In this document: positions 18,932-27,581 of the stretch, piece by piece
How the letters are laid out: every line of letters begins with the position of its first letter
How positions within the stretch are numbered: the first letter of the stretch is position 1
Assembly (NCBI GenBank): GCA_964604155.1
Contig: CAZRXY010000096.1
Coordinates: 12,839 to 76,838 of the forward strand
Length of the DNA: 64,000 bases
Direction: 5' to 3'
Source of the DNA: Stygibacter sp964604155
GTDB taxonomy: Bacteria; Cloacimonadota; Cloacimonadia; Cloacimonadales; TCS61
Notes under the pieces: model-generated
The model's input: the letters and a program-made list of their open reading frames with translations, nothing else
What the model was told of the DNA's origin: nothing
The model's database searches: none
Made by a program: the position numbers and the translations under genes

Positions 18932-20086
18932 ATGGAAAAGCTTACAAAAAATGGTGTTTATAAACAATCTCAGATCAATGATCCTGCCGGATTGCCGGAA
19001 TGCAGCGAATTTATAACCGCATTGATTAATGAAAGCTGCGAGGGTATTGTAGTTCTGGATGCAAACCGTCAGTTTGTTTTGGGAAATCCTCTGGGAGAGA
19101 GGTACTTAAGAAAAATTGATTACAACCCCGGCAGTGGTTATCACATTCCTCTTTCGCACGAAACAAATAAAGCGATTGAGATACAAACAGGGGCGGACAA
19201 GAAATTGATGCTAAAAGTCCGATACCGGCCTGTCTTATGGAAGAAACATGATTCATGGCTGATATTTCTTCAGGAAGTTACCGATTCAGAGCACCCCACT
19301 CTGCAACAGGAGAGTAATGAAGAACTGCGCAGGTTAAAATCTAATCTGGAGCGAGAAGTTGCTGAAACGGTAGAAATGATGCTGAATAGAGACGCCATGC
19401 TGATATCTCAATCTCGCCAGGTGTTTACCGGTGAAATGGTCGCTAATATTTCTAATCAGTGGAAACAGCCTCTTAATGCTTTAAGTATAATTATTCAAAG
19501 TATCAAGGATTCTTATGATTATGACGAATTAACATCTGCACGATTAGATGAGAAGGTGAGATTGAGTGTGGAATTGATAGATTATCTTGCCAGAACGATA
19601 GACGATTTCCGTGATTATTTCCAGCCAGGCAAGCAAATGCAGATTTTTGATCTCAGAATTTTGATAGAGAAGACCATAAATTTTATAGAATACAGTTTTG
19701 AAACTGATTCCGTGAGACTGCAGCTCGATCTGGCAAATAATTGCCATACCACCGGTTATCCTAATGAATTTTCGCAGGCTTTATTGAATATTCTCATAAA
19801 TGCCCGTGAAATAATGAAACAAAGAAATATTCCGGAACCTGAGCGGCTTTTAAAAATCTGTTTGTTTAGCGAAAATCATAATAGCGTGATTACTGTGGAA
19901 GATAATGCAGGCGGAATTTCTCCAGAGAACTTATCTCGGATTTTTGAGCCGTATTTCACTACAAAGAAGGAAAAAGGTACCGGACTGGGCTTATATATGT
20001 CACGCAATATCATAGAAGTTAATATGAATGGCAGGCTCACAGTCTCTAATACGGAAAATGGAGCAAAATTCCGGATAGAAATTTAG
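18932..20086 (+). CDS. PAS-type histidine-kinase-like protein lacking the phosphoacceptor His
   Basis: The 384-residue cytoplasmic protein has a PAS-like N-terminus (about 20-120; FITALINESCEGIVVLDANRQF), a coiled-coil linker, a DHp segment and a HATPase_c domain. The ATPase boxes are intact: NILINAREI, VEDNAGGIS, FEPYFTTK and GTGLGLYMS. The DHp motif, which reads IAHHWRQPLN in the two related kinases at 38189 and 40673, reads ISNQWKQPLN here, so Asn175 replaces the His that should be phosphorylated. It could be a pseudokinase or ATP-dependent sensor, or it may phosphorylate a partner kinase in trans. No response regulator gene is adjacent. Confidence 0.85.
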   Translation: MEKLTKNGVYKQSQINDPAGLPECSEFITALINESCEGIVVLDANRQFVLGNPLGERYLRKIDYNPGSGYHIPLSHETNKAIEIQTGADKKLMLKVRYRPVLWKKHDSWLIFLQEVTDSEHPTLQQESNEELRRLKSNLEREVAETVEMMLNRDAMLISQSRQVFTGEMVANISNQWKQPLNALSIIIQSIKDSYDYDELTSARLDEKVRLSVELIDYLARTIDDFRDYFQPGKQMQIFDLRILIEKTINFIEYSFETDSVRLQLDLANNCHTTGYPNEFSQALLNILINAREIMKQRNIPEPERLLKICLFSENHNSVITVEDNAGGISPENLSRIFEPYFTTKKEKGTGLGLYMSRNIIEVNMNGRLTVSNTENGAKFRIEI

Positions 20087-20105
20087 GATATTGTTGCCAA
20101 ACTTA

Positions 20106-22175
20106 TCAGTCATTTCCCCTGAGTTTCTTTAAGATATCTTCCTGTATCTGGCTGGGAACTCTGTGATAATTGTGGAACTGCATATTATAATCTGCCTTGC
20201 CTTGAGTGAGTGATCTCAGATGAGTAACGTAACCAAAAATTTCTGCTAAAGGAATATCTGCAACGATGCGCGTGAATTGTTCGTCAATCTCAGCCTCACT
20301 GATTATTCCCCTCCGCTGATTTATGCTGCCCATCACACTGGAACGGAATTCGTTGGGCGTTTCTATTTCTACCAGCATTACAGGCTCAAGCAGGTAAGGC
20401 TGAGCCTTGTTATACGCCTCCCTGAAAGCAAGTCTCGTAGCAATCTCAAATGCCATCTGCGATGAATCCACTTCATGATAGGCACCGTCATTGATTTCCA
20501 TCTCCACCTGAACAACTGGGAATTCTGCCAGATGACCCTTACCAAGTGATCTCAAGAAACCTTTTTCACAGGCTGGAATATAGGTTGCAGGTATCACCCC
20601 GCCACTTATCTTGTCAATAAACCTGCTGTCCTCGTCATCAAGCGGTCTTATTGTTCCGGCTACACGGGCAAATTGTCCCCTGCCACCAGATTGTTTTTTG
20701 TGTGTATAATTAAATTTCACTTCTTTTGCTATGGATTCCCGATATGCCACCTGAGGTATTCCCGTGGTGAGCTTACAGCCATATTCACGCTTCATACGCT
20801 CCACATAAACGTCCAAATGTAATTCGCCCATCCCGGATATAATAGTCTCGCTGGACTCTTCATCAAAATATGTCTTAAAAGTGGAATCTTCTTTGCTGAA
20901 CCTATTAAGAGCTTTTGCCATGTTATCAGCAGATTTTTTGTCAACAGGAGTGAGCGATATAGATAAAATAGGCTCCGGCACGTAAATATGCTTCATAGAA
21001 ATATTTGCCCTGCCGGTAACAAAGGTGTCGCCCAGAGAACAATCTATGCCAAAAATAGCAGCTATATCACCGGCGGCTACTTCGTCGATATCTTCCATAT
21101 TGCTGGCATGAAGTTTCACCAGCCTGCCTACTTTTATCTTCTTGCCTGTTGTCAGATTCACCAGATCTGTGCCTTTATTAATCCTCCCCTGATAAACTCT
21201 GAGATAGGTTAATTGACCATACTGCTGATTCTCGATTTTAAATGCCATTGCTACTGCGTCCTTATCACGGTCACTAAAGATTTCTATCTCTCGGTCATGG
21301 TGGTCTACGTCATAGGCAATATTGATAATATCTGAGGGAGATGGCAAATATTCTACCACCGCATCTAATAAAGCACGAGTGCCTATGTTCTTGTAAGCAG
21401 ACCCGGCAAAAACAGGCACTATCTGTCTGGCTATTGTAGCTTTGCGTATCGCCAAACGCAATAGAGATAAATCCAGATGCCCCTCAAGGTAGGATTCCAT
21501 GAGAGTATCACAATACATAGAAACATTTTCAAAAAGCAAATCCCGATATCTTTCAGCTTCCGGCAACAATTCCTCCGGGATAGTCTCGCGATGGATCGTC
21601 TCGTTATTCACTCCACTGTAATAAAGTGCTTCCATAGTTACTAAATCGATTATTCCCCGAAAATTCTCGCCACTGCCAATCGGCAATTGCACAAATACTG
21701 CATTCTTACCCAGCTTGTCACGTAATTGCGTAACTACTCTGTGGGCATCTGCCCCCGTCCTGTCCATTTTATTGATAAATGCCAGATTTGGCACTTTATG
21801 CCTGTGCATCTGACGCGCTACTGTGATGGTTTGTGATTGTACTCCCCCCACCCCGCAGAGTACCAGGATTGCTCCATCTAATACCCGTAAGGCGTTTTCT
21901 ACTTCTATTGTGAAATCTACATGACCAGGCGTGTCGATTATATTGATCTCATGTTTCTTCCATGATACATTGGTGGTAGCAGATGATATTGTAATGCCAC
22001 GCTCTTTCTCCAATTCCATGGAATCCATTGTGGCTCCCACTCCATCCTTACCGCGAACTTCATGTATTTTATGTATCCTGCCGGAATAATATAATATCCG
22101 CTCGGTAAGAGTCGTCTTCCCCGAATCTATATGAGCACTTATCCCTATGTTTCTTATCTTTGCTAATTCACTCAC
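20106..22175 (-). CDS. fusA: Elongation factor G (mitochondrial/spirochaete-like type)
   Basis: The 689-residue GTPase has all EF-G domains: the P-loop AHIDSGKTT (residues 14-22), RGITI, DTPGHVDF, NKMDRTGAD, the domain III-IV segment GELHLDVYVERMKREYG, and the C-terminal FGYVTHLRSLTQGKA. It drives tRNA/mRNA translocation. The P-loop Ser in HIDSGKTT (usually HIDAGKTT) is characteristic of mitochondrial EF-G1 and the spirochaete/planctomycete 'spd' group. The start is GTG, with AGGAG 8 nt upstream. It stands alone, away from the str operon, so a second EF-G may exist elsewhere. Confidence 0.93.
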   Translation of the reverse strand: MSELAKIRNIGISAHIDSGKTTLTERILYYSGRIHKIHEVRGKDGVGATMDSMELEKERGITISSATTNVSWKKHEINIIDTPGHVDFTIEVENALRVLDGAILVLCGVGGVQSQTITVARQMHRHKVPNLAFINKMDRTGADAHRVVTQLRDKLGKNAVFVQLPIGSGENFRGIIDLVTMEALYYSGVNNETIHRETIPEELLPEAERYRDLLFENVSMYCDTLMESYLEGHLDLSLLRLAIRKATIARQIVPVFAGSAYKNIGTRALLDAVVEYLPSPSDIINIAYDVDHHDREIEIFSDRDKDAVAMAFKIENQQYGQLTYLRVYQGRINKGTDLVNLTTGKKIKVGRLVKLHASNMEDIDEVAAGDIAAIFGIDCSLGDTFVTGRANISMKHIYVPEPILSISLTPVDKKSADNMAKALNRFSKEDSTFKTYFDEESSETIISGMGELHLDVYVERMKREYGCKLTTGIPQVAYRESIAKEVKFNYTHKKQSGGRGQFARVAGTIRPLDDEDSRFIDKISGGVIPATYIPACEKGFLRSLGKGHLAEFPVVQVEMEINDGAYHEVDSSQMAFEIATRLAFREAYNKAQPYLLEPVMLVEIETPNEFRSSVMGSINQRRGIISEAEIDEQFTRIVADIPLAEIFGYVTHLRSLTQGKADYNMQFHNYHRVPSQIQEDILKKLRGND

Positions 22176-22358
22176 TAATTTCTCCTGTTTCCTATTCCCT
22201 TCTTTGCTTTTAGCATCACTACTTATAAATTTAATGATTTTTTAAAGGAATGGCAAAACTTTTCGTCCACCGCTTATTGTCAACCAGAAGATAAAACCCG
22301 GCATACCACCGTAATTTATTTGTTAGTTTAAAATATTGAACTTATGAAGTTATTGGTC

Positions 22359-22464
22359 GTCACCATTGCGAAGGTCTGGCGACCATTCGCAAAGTAACTT
22401 AGATTGAAGAAGTACCCTCATCCAAAACCTTGCGAATGGTCGAAAGATTTTTGCAATGGTTGAC
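22359..22464. repeat. Nested inverted repeat
   Basis: A perfect 13-bp inverted repeat, CGACCATTCGCAA (22380-22392) and TTGCGAATGGTCG (22430-22442), is enclosed by a second imperfect pair, GTCACCATTGC (22359-22369) and GCAATGGTTGAC (22453-22464). The whole could fold into one long hairpin. Confidence 0.65.
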
Positions 22465-22627
22465 TTTGACAACAATCTATATCTCACATAATATGAATCA
22501 TTTAACAATACCAAAAATTATAAAAAACAAGGGGATGCCTGGAAGATAAAACCCTCGCATCCCCTTGAAATTTTTCTTCTTCTTTGCTCAATAACATCCT
22601 GCAAGAGTAATGGAACAATTCCGAATT

Positions 22628-22675
22628 TTGGATGTTGAATTTTGAATGAGTAGCCCCGTGCTTTAGTCGGGGAAT
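22628..22675. repeat. REP-like hairpin next to a TTGAATTTTGAATG stretch
   Basis: AGCCCCGTGCTTTAGTCGGGG folds into a 5-bp GC stem and is preceded by TGTTGAATTTTGAATGA. The reverse complement of 40470-40515 has the same order and nearly the same bases, so both are members of one repeat family. Confidence 0.6.
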
Positions 22676-22820
22676 TTTATGCCCAGCATAAGCCCTCCCA
22701 CCTCTTCTCTTATTCACCTCTTCTCCCGTCTTATCCCCGTTCACTTTCACTTATACATCTCACTTCTCACACGCGAAGCAACACTTTCTCAATTTCAAAG
22801 AAATTCCCCAATCCCCAATC

Positions 22821-22857
22821 CCAAGTCCCGAGTTCCAAGTCCCGAGTTCCAAGTCCC
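22821..22857. repeat. 14-bp tandem repeat, about 2.6 copies
   Basis: The unit CCAAGTCCCGAGTT occurs twice exactly and is followed by CCAAGTCCC. It is preceded by similar short CCCCAATC units. It is a simple array, not a CRISPR. Confidence 0.8.
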
Positions 22858-23404
22858 AATAATTTCACGAACCTATAAATTGCCTTATAGCTATATTATG
22901 ATAACTATAATTAATTGATAAATAATAAAATAGTTTACTCAAAAATATAGTTACCATAATGTTACCGGCTATTTATCTAATTTATAGTGGATTAAGTAGC
23001 ATTCGTAACATTTTTTAACGTTTTGAGATATGTAAACGCATTATTTTTATTTTTTTTTATCAATTTGCTGCACGTAATAACCTAAGCTTAATTTACTATT
23101 TTATATTTTATAACCAGACACAGTCCGCACCTCGTATCCTTCTCATTCTAACTTCCCCATAACATACATAATAACAGCATGCAACACTAAATAAACAAAG
23201 AGTGGCACCAAAGTGACATTGTATATAATTAATATACATAGCTTTAACCTCTGTTTGCCACACTTTTTCGTTTTTTGAGATATATTTATGCACTTTTTTG
23301 ATTTTTGGCTATTGATTCATTCAATCCAAACCACTTGATGACTTATTTTTATAAACCGTACCGGTGTTGACTGCCAAAACTGTACCAATATAAAAAGCTA
23401 TGCA

Positions 23405-23440
23405 GATGATCCCCGAGCTGAAGCTCGGAGCAATTCATTT
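23405..23440 (-). repeat. REP-like palindrome, copy A
   Basis: CCCCGAGCTGAAGCTCGGAG forms a stem with a tiny loop and is flanked by GATGAT and CAATTCATT. Its reverse complement matches 40433-40470 base for base except at a few stem positions. Confidence 0.65.
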
Positions 23441-23557
23441 ATAAATAAAGAGATAGGTGCCTTTTATTTAATGTTAACTGATATATGAGCTATATTTCTT
23501 GCCTATGCCTGCCGATTGAAGCATTTTGACGGGATGTTGCATTTTCCAAGGTAATAG

Positions 23558-23614
23558 TTAAATTTACCTGGAGTAACCTGCGTAATTCCATTATTGCCAA
23601 TGAGCTATCAGCCC
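23558..23614 (+). repeat. Dispersed ~57-bp intergenic repeat, copy 2
   Basis: It contains TTAAATTTACCTGGAG, CCTGCGTAATTCC and CCAATGAGCTATCA. It is closest to the copy at 56172-56228. Confidence 0.7.
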
Positions 23615-23722
23615 GGTTAATTAGAAAATCGGGGATATGTCGGCTGCTTAGAAAAACCTTGACTATTAAGCCAATAGGAAAGTCTTTATCCCTAGATTTA
23701 TATAAAAATCAGGAGATACATA

Positions 23723-24904
23723 ATGATTGAAGTAATAGAACAGAGATGTGTTGGCTGCAAAGCCTGCCTGAAAGCCTGCGCCTATGGGGCAGTCACTATC
23801 ATAGACAAACTGGCTGAGATCGATACCGATAAATGTGTGCTCTGTGGAGCCTGCGTAGATGCCTGCACCTTTGATGCCATCATGATCAGAAAGTATGGCC
23901 GCACCAATATTGACCGTTCTCAATACAAAGGAGTATGGGTATTCGCGGAGCAGCAAAGACAGCAATTAGCCCCGGTAGTCTTTGAATTATTGGGTAAAGG
24001 CAGAGAACTGGCAGATACTCGTGATACGCAGCTTACTGCTGTACTTATGGGCTTTCAGATAGAAAATCTGGCACAGGAATTGATTGAATCTGGTGCCGAT
24101 CGCGTGATGGTTATTGACGATGAGATTCTGAAACACTTTATCGATAAGCCTTATGCTTATGCCCTGGAGGTTCTGGCAAAAAAATATAAACCTGAGATTA
24201 TACTCTCGGGTGCTTCCGTGATGGGCAGATCATTTATCCCCCGCGTGGCAGTAGGTTTGCATACGGGTCTCACAGCAGATTGCACAGGTCTGGAAATTGA
24301 TTTTGCTACGGGTCTCCTCAAGCAGACAAGACCGGCTTTCGGTGGAAACATCATGGCTACTATTATCACCCCGGATCACCTTCCGCAAATGGCTACCGTA
24401 CGCCATAAAGTTATGGATGCATTGCCACGGGACGACAGTAGAAAAGGCGAAATTATCAAAGAAGTGATTGATTTTTCCAATGTGAAAGCCTCATGCTTCT
24501 ATCAGGAATTTATTAGCGATGATACCCAGGAGATCAATCTCACTGAAGCCAATTTTGTGATATCAGGCGGTAGAGGTCTCAAAGCACCAGAAAATTTCAA
24601 GATGGTCTATGATTTAGCAAAAGCAATGGATGCCGCCGTTGCCGCTTCTCGTGCCGCAGTCGATGCCGGCTGGGTGCCTTATCCCCATCAGGTGGGGCAA
24701 ACCGGGAAAACCATTAAACCTAAGGTCTATCTCGCTCTCGGAATCTCCGGGGCTATCCAGCACCTCGCAGGTATGCAAAGCTCAGATTATATTATCGCGG
24801 TAAACAAAGATCCTGATGCCCCGATATTTAAAGTGGCAGACCTCGGTATTGTGGGCGATATTTTTGAAATCGTCCCGCTGCTCACAAAAAAATTCGCGGG
24901 GTAG
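23723..24904 (+). CDS. etfA: Electron transfer flavoprotein alpha subunit with N-terminal 2[4Fe-4S] ferredoxin domain
   Basis: The 393-residue protein begins with two four-cysteine clusters, CVGCKACLKAC (9-19) and CVLCGACVDAC (38-48). The ETF alpha domain follows, ending in the FAD site (VGQTGKTIKPKVYLALGISGA, then NKDPDAPIF). Ferredoxin-fused EtfA proteins occur in anaerobes and in bifurcating complexes such as caffeyl-CoA reductase, where the clusters pass electrons to or from ferredoxin. The partner EtfB is expected but not encoded here; queE follows 3 nt after the stop. CAGGAG precedes the ATG. Confidence 0.93.
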   Translation: MIEVIEQRCVGCKACLKACAYGAVTIIDKLAEIDTDKCVLCGACVDACTFDAIMIRKYGRTNIDRSQYKGVWVFAEQQRQQLAPVVFELLGKGRELADTRDTQLTAVLMGFQIENLAQELIESGADRVMVIDDEILKHFIDKPYAYALEVLAKKYKPEIILSGASVMGRSFIPRVAVGLHTGLTADCTGLEIDFATGLLKQTRPAFGGNIMATIITPDHLPQMATVRHKVMDALPRDDSRKGEIIKEVIDFSNVKASCFYQEFISDDTQEINLTEANFVISGGRGLKAPENFKMVYDLAKAMDAAVAASRAAVDAGWVPYPHQVGQTGKTIKPKVYLALGISGAIQHLAGMQSSDYIIAVNKDPDAPIFKVADLGIVGDIFEIVPLLTKKFAG

Positions 24905-24907
24905 ATT

Positions 24908-25549
24908 ATGCTGAAAGTCTGCGAAATTTATCTTAGCATCCAGGGCGAATCCTCCTATAGCGGTCTCCCATGCATTTTTATCCGCCTTTCAGGTTGTAAT
25001 CTAAGGTGCAAATGGTGTGACAGCCGCTTCCACCTCGATGTCCAGCAGGAAATGAGCATCGATGAGATTATCGAGACAATTTCTGAATACAAACCCGTAA
25101 ACCTCATCGAAATCACCGGTGGTGAGCCACTTCTTCAAGATGATACACCAAAATTAATTGAAACTTTGAGCCAGATTGGCTATCGCATTCTACTGGAAAC
25201 AAACGGCTCGCTTTCCATCGCAGAACTGCCACCGGAAATTATCAATATCGTTGATGTAAAATGTCCCTCCAGTGGTGAACAAGATTCCTTTCTGAAAGAA
25301 AATATCATCTATCTTGATCCCGAGAAAGATGAACTGAAATTCGTGATCGCAGACCGTGAAGATTATGATTATGCCTGCCAGTTTATCATGTATAATAATA
25401 TCTGGGGCTATAATATTCTCTTTTCTGTAGTCTCCGGCAGCCTGGAACCAAAACAACTGGTAGAATGGATAATTGCTGACCGGCTGGCTGTGCGTTTCCA
25501 ATTGCAGATACATAAATATATCTGGGATATCGGTACGAAAGGAGTATAG
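24908..25549 (+). CDS. queE: 7-carboxy-7-deazaguanine synthase QueE
   Basis: The 213-residue radical SAM enzyme has the QueE N-terminus (SIQGESSYSGLPCIFIRLSG), the cluster motif CNLRCKWC (C-x3-C-x2-C), and ITGGEPLLQ. It turns carboxy-tetrahydropterin into 7-carboxy-7-deazaguanine on the way to queuosine in tRNA. It is probably co-transcribed with etfA (3-nt gap). The other queuosine genes are not in the window. Confidence 0.93.
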   Translation: MLKVCEIYLSIQGESSYSGLPCIFIRLSGCNLRCKWCDSRFHLDVQQEMSIDEIIETISEYKPVNLIEITGGEPLLQDDTPKLIETLSQIGYRILLETNGSLSIAELPPEIINIVDVKCPSSGEQDSFLKENIIYLDPEKDELKFVIADREDYDYACQFIMYNNIWGYNILFSVVSGSLEPKQLVEWIIADRLAVRFQLQIHKYIWDIGTKGV

Positions 25550-25574
25550 CCTATCCTGATTAACTGGAAGCAAA

Positions 25575-26450
25575 ATGAGCAAAACAACTAATCATTCCAA
25601 GAGCCTGCCTGTCTCACTCAAAAACCCCATGCGCTTAGCTGTTATTGCTTTTCTTCTAGCCCTACTGGCACTTTTGACCTATGATCTGCACCACCTGGCT
25701 AACAGTCTGCTATCAATTATGCTGAACGTGATCCAATCCTTGGGGATTAGTATTCTTATCTTCTTTGCCGCTTCTCTGATAAAAATCAGAAACGCCAGGC
25801 AATACAATGACGTCAATTCACTGGTTCACACTACGAACTATGTAGCTATATATCTTTTGCTATCAGTCTTTATCGCCGGGTTCTATGCTGTGCTGATGCA
25901 CGAATGGCTGGTGGTTTTTAATTGTGTGCTCACTTTCACTCTCATCTTCTTAGTGCTTTATCTGGAAAGACGCTACAGCCTCATTCTACCTCACAGTTTC
26001 AAATTCATCCTCCTGGTTTTTCTCTATCTTTCTCTCTACCTCGGAGAAGTGCGATCATATTTCCATAAAATCCAATGGTGGGATATTGCCCTGCATTTCA
26101 GCTCCGCTATATTCATGGGTCTGATCGGTTTTGTGATTATATATATTATCTTCCGACGCCACAATATACGCTCCTCATATTTTGTAATGATTATCTTCAC
26201 TTTCACCTTCTCTATGACAGTGGGTGCACTCTGGGAGATACTGGAATTCTGCACAGACCTTATACTGGGTACAAATATGCAAAAATCAGGGCTCGTGGAT
26301 ACTATGCTTGATCTTATCACAAACGCTGCCGGCGCCCTGCTGGTGTCCCTAAGCTGCTATTTATACGTGAAATATAACCGCCGGGGTTTGATGACTGATA
26401 TCATCAAAGAATTCGTGAACAGCAATCCCAGCTTAATGAAGCAAGATTAG
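25575..26450 (+). CDS. YjdF-like polytopic inner membrane protein (DUF2238 type)
   Basis: The 291-residue protein has about seven or eight membrane segments. The C-terminal half has the conserved polar residues typical of YjdF/DUF2238 proteins: WWDIALHFSSAIFMG, MTVGALWEILEFCTD and SGLVDTMLDLITNAAGA. The function of the family is unknown. GGAAG lies 5 nt before the ATG. It begins 25 nt after queE and may be the last gene of that transcript. Confidence 0.78.
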   Translation: MSKTTNHSKSLPVSLKNPMRLAVIAFLLALLALLTYDLHHLANSLLSIMLNVIQSLGISILIFFAASLIKIRNARQYNDVNSLVHTTNYVAIYLLLSVFIAGFYAVLMHEWLVVFNCVLTFTLIFLVLYLERRYSLILPHSFKFILLVFLYLSLYLGEVRSYFHKIQWWDIALHFSSAIFMGLIGFVIIYIIFRRHNIRSSYFVMIIFTFTFSMTVGALWEILEFCTDLILGTNMQKSGLVDTMLDLITNAAGALLVSLSCYLYVKYNRRGLMTDIIKEFVNSNPSLMKQD

Positions 26451-26521
26451 ACCTTTCACAAAATCCCAGATCTTCAAAAAATATTTTTTGCTGTTTATCC
26501 TCTTTTAATAACTAAAATAAA

Positions 26522-26875
26522 TTATTTTTGCTCCCCTTTCGGAATAGCGATAGATGTCGTTTTGGTGCCACCCTTGTTACATTCTGCTTCTATCTCTATG
26601 ACATCCCCTGCTTTTGCGTCAGGAATTGTATAACATACTTTGCCGCCCTCTTCGTTTTCCTGAAGTGTGAGAACTTGCGAAATGATTTCAGTATTATTCA
26701 AGAAAACTACGATGTTTTTTATATAATGATCTTCTGCTGAACGAACCCGATGTGAATATTCTAAAGTAAGTCCAAAAGAATCAATGTCAAAACTGGCTTG
26801 CAGTTTTACCGGGGGATGTGCGGACAGAAATAATACCGCTAATACGAATAGTGTGCTAAAAATTGTTCTTTTCAT
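26522..26875 (-). CDS. Small exported Ig-fold-like protein
   Basis: The 117-residue protein has a signal peptide (MKRTIFSTLFVLAVLFLSA). It then shows the pattern HPPVKLQASFD, EYSHRV and HYIKNIVVFLNN, with regularly spaced beta strands. Small periplasmic proteins with this HPP...H...HYI pattern occur in anaerobes and resemble the beta-sandwich of superoxide-reductase-like proteins, but the iron ligands cannot be confirmed here. It follows the small membrane gene by 20 nt, so the two are probably one operon. Confidence 0.65.
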   Translation of the reverse strand: MKRTIFSTLFVLAVLFLSAHPPVKLQASFDIDSFGLTLEYSHRVRSAEDHYIKNIVVFLNNTEIISQVLTLQENEEGGKVCYTIPDAKAGDVIEIEAECNKGGTKTTSIAIPKGEQK

Positions 26876-26895
26876 AGTAACTCCTGATAATTACC

Positions 26896-27129
26896 CTATT
26901 TGGGCTTCTTTGACTTGTGAGAAAAATACATGCTTATAATCCACTTGCGATTAAGGATGATGTGGATGAAAGCCAAAAGGCTAAAGCTTAGTCCACCATA
27001 GCGATGGATATCATAAGCAATCATCGATCCCAATATAGCTTCGGGACCATAAAGATAGAGTATGATACCTGTTATGGTGGTTGCAAAGGCAAGAGCCAGC
27101 AGCAGATTTATGAATTTAAGTAATTTCAC
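26896..27129 (-). CDS. Small membrane protein, DUF4405/cytochrome-b-like
   Basis: A GTG at 27129 with AGGAG 8 nt upstream gives 77 residues. A longer frame reaches a TTG at 27186 but lacks a ribosome site. There are two membrane segments (INLLLALAFATTITGIILYLY; LSFSLLAFIHIIL), with histidines in DIHRYGG and FIHIILNRKWI, placed as in DUF4405 proteins, where they may ligate haem. Together with the exported neighbour it could be a small redox or envelope module, which is an inference. Confidence 0.6.
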   Translation of the reverse strand: MKLLKFINLLLALAFATTITGIILYLYGPEAILGSMIAYDIHRYGGLSFSLLAFIHIILNRKWIISMYFSHKSKKPK

Positions 27130-27254
27130 ACGGTTTTCTCCTATCTCTTCTCCACCATAATGTAATGCAGTTAACCGAATATGCAAGATTATTTGAAAGA
27201 CAAATTAATTTTACATAAAAAAATACTATAAAATTCATCATTCTGAGCAACAAA

Positions 27255-27284
27255 ATGGGGATCAGAAAAAATTCTCATCCCCAT
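27255..27284 (-). terminator. Terminator of the tRNA-Arg gene
   Basis: ATGGGGAT and ATCCCCAT form a perfect 8-bp stem around a 14-nt loop, 6 nt downstream of the tRNA on the minus strand, followed by TTTTGTTG. Confidence 0.7.
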
Positions 27285-27289
27285 GATTA

Positions 27290-27366
27290 TGGTGTCCCCG
27301 ACGCGATTCGAACGCACGGCCTTTTGATCCGGAGTCAAACGCTCTATCCAACTGAGCTACGGGGAC
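27290..27366 (-). tRNA. tRNA-Arg (anticodon CCG)
   Basis: The minus strand folds as a complete tRNA. The acceptor arm is GTCCCCG / CGGGGAC, followed by discriminator A and an encoded CCA. The D arm is GCTCAGTTGGATAGAGC. The anticodon arm is TTTGA-CTCCGGA-TCAAA with anticodon CCG (reads CGG). The T arm contains GTTCGAATC. It reads arginine codon CGG. Confidence 0.95.
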
Positions 27367-27581
27367 ATTCTGCGCATCTCGTATCTCTTTATCCCGAATC
27401 ACAGCGAATGACATACTCTGCAGCCACCCATATTTGTCCAAGCTTTTTTTCTTAATTTTCTTTCGCACTGCTGATACCGTCTCATCTGTAGCTTCTGCTC
27501 GATAATTACCTGCCAGAAAAAAATTATCGACAGTTAAATAGTGAAGTGATACGGATTGCAATTCCGTTCAGGTATCGGGTA

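Larger units (their letters stand above)
22176..23722. other. 1.5-kb gene-free region rich in repeats
   Basis: No frame here has a ribosome site or recognisable protein. It holds a nested inverted repeat (22359-22464), a REP-like hairpin (22654-22672), a 14-bp tandem repeat (22821-22857), two similar ~48-bp AT-rich direct repeats (23008-23058 and 23260-23306), a second REP-like hairpin (23405-23440) and a copy of the dispersed ~57-bp repeat (23558-23614). The last ~100 bp must contain the etfA promoter; a TTGACT near 23660 is the only -35 candidate. CAGGAG precedes etfA. Confidence 0.6.

Noticed and set aside
22821..22857. Possible CRISPR array
   Set aside because: The repeat is a direct 14-bp tandem without spacers, and no cas gene is present.
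22502..23293. Three frames of 61-82 codons in the gene-free region
   Set aside because: They run across hairpins and simple repeats, lack ribosome sites and have no protein-like composition.
27262..27561. 99-codon minus-strand frame covering the tRNA
   Set aside because: It overlaps the tRNA-Arg gene and its terminator completely and has no ribosome site.
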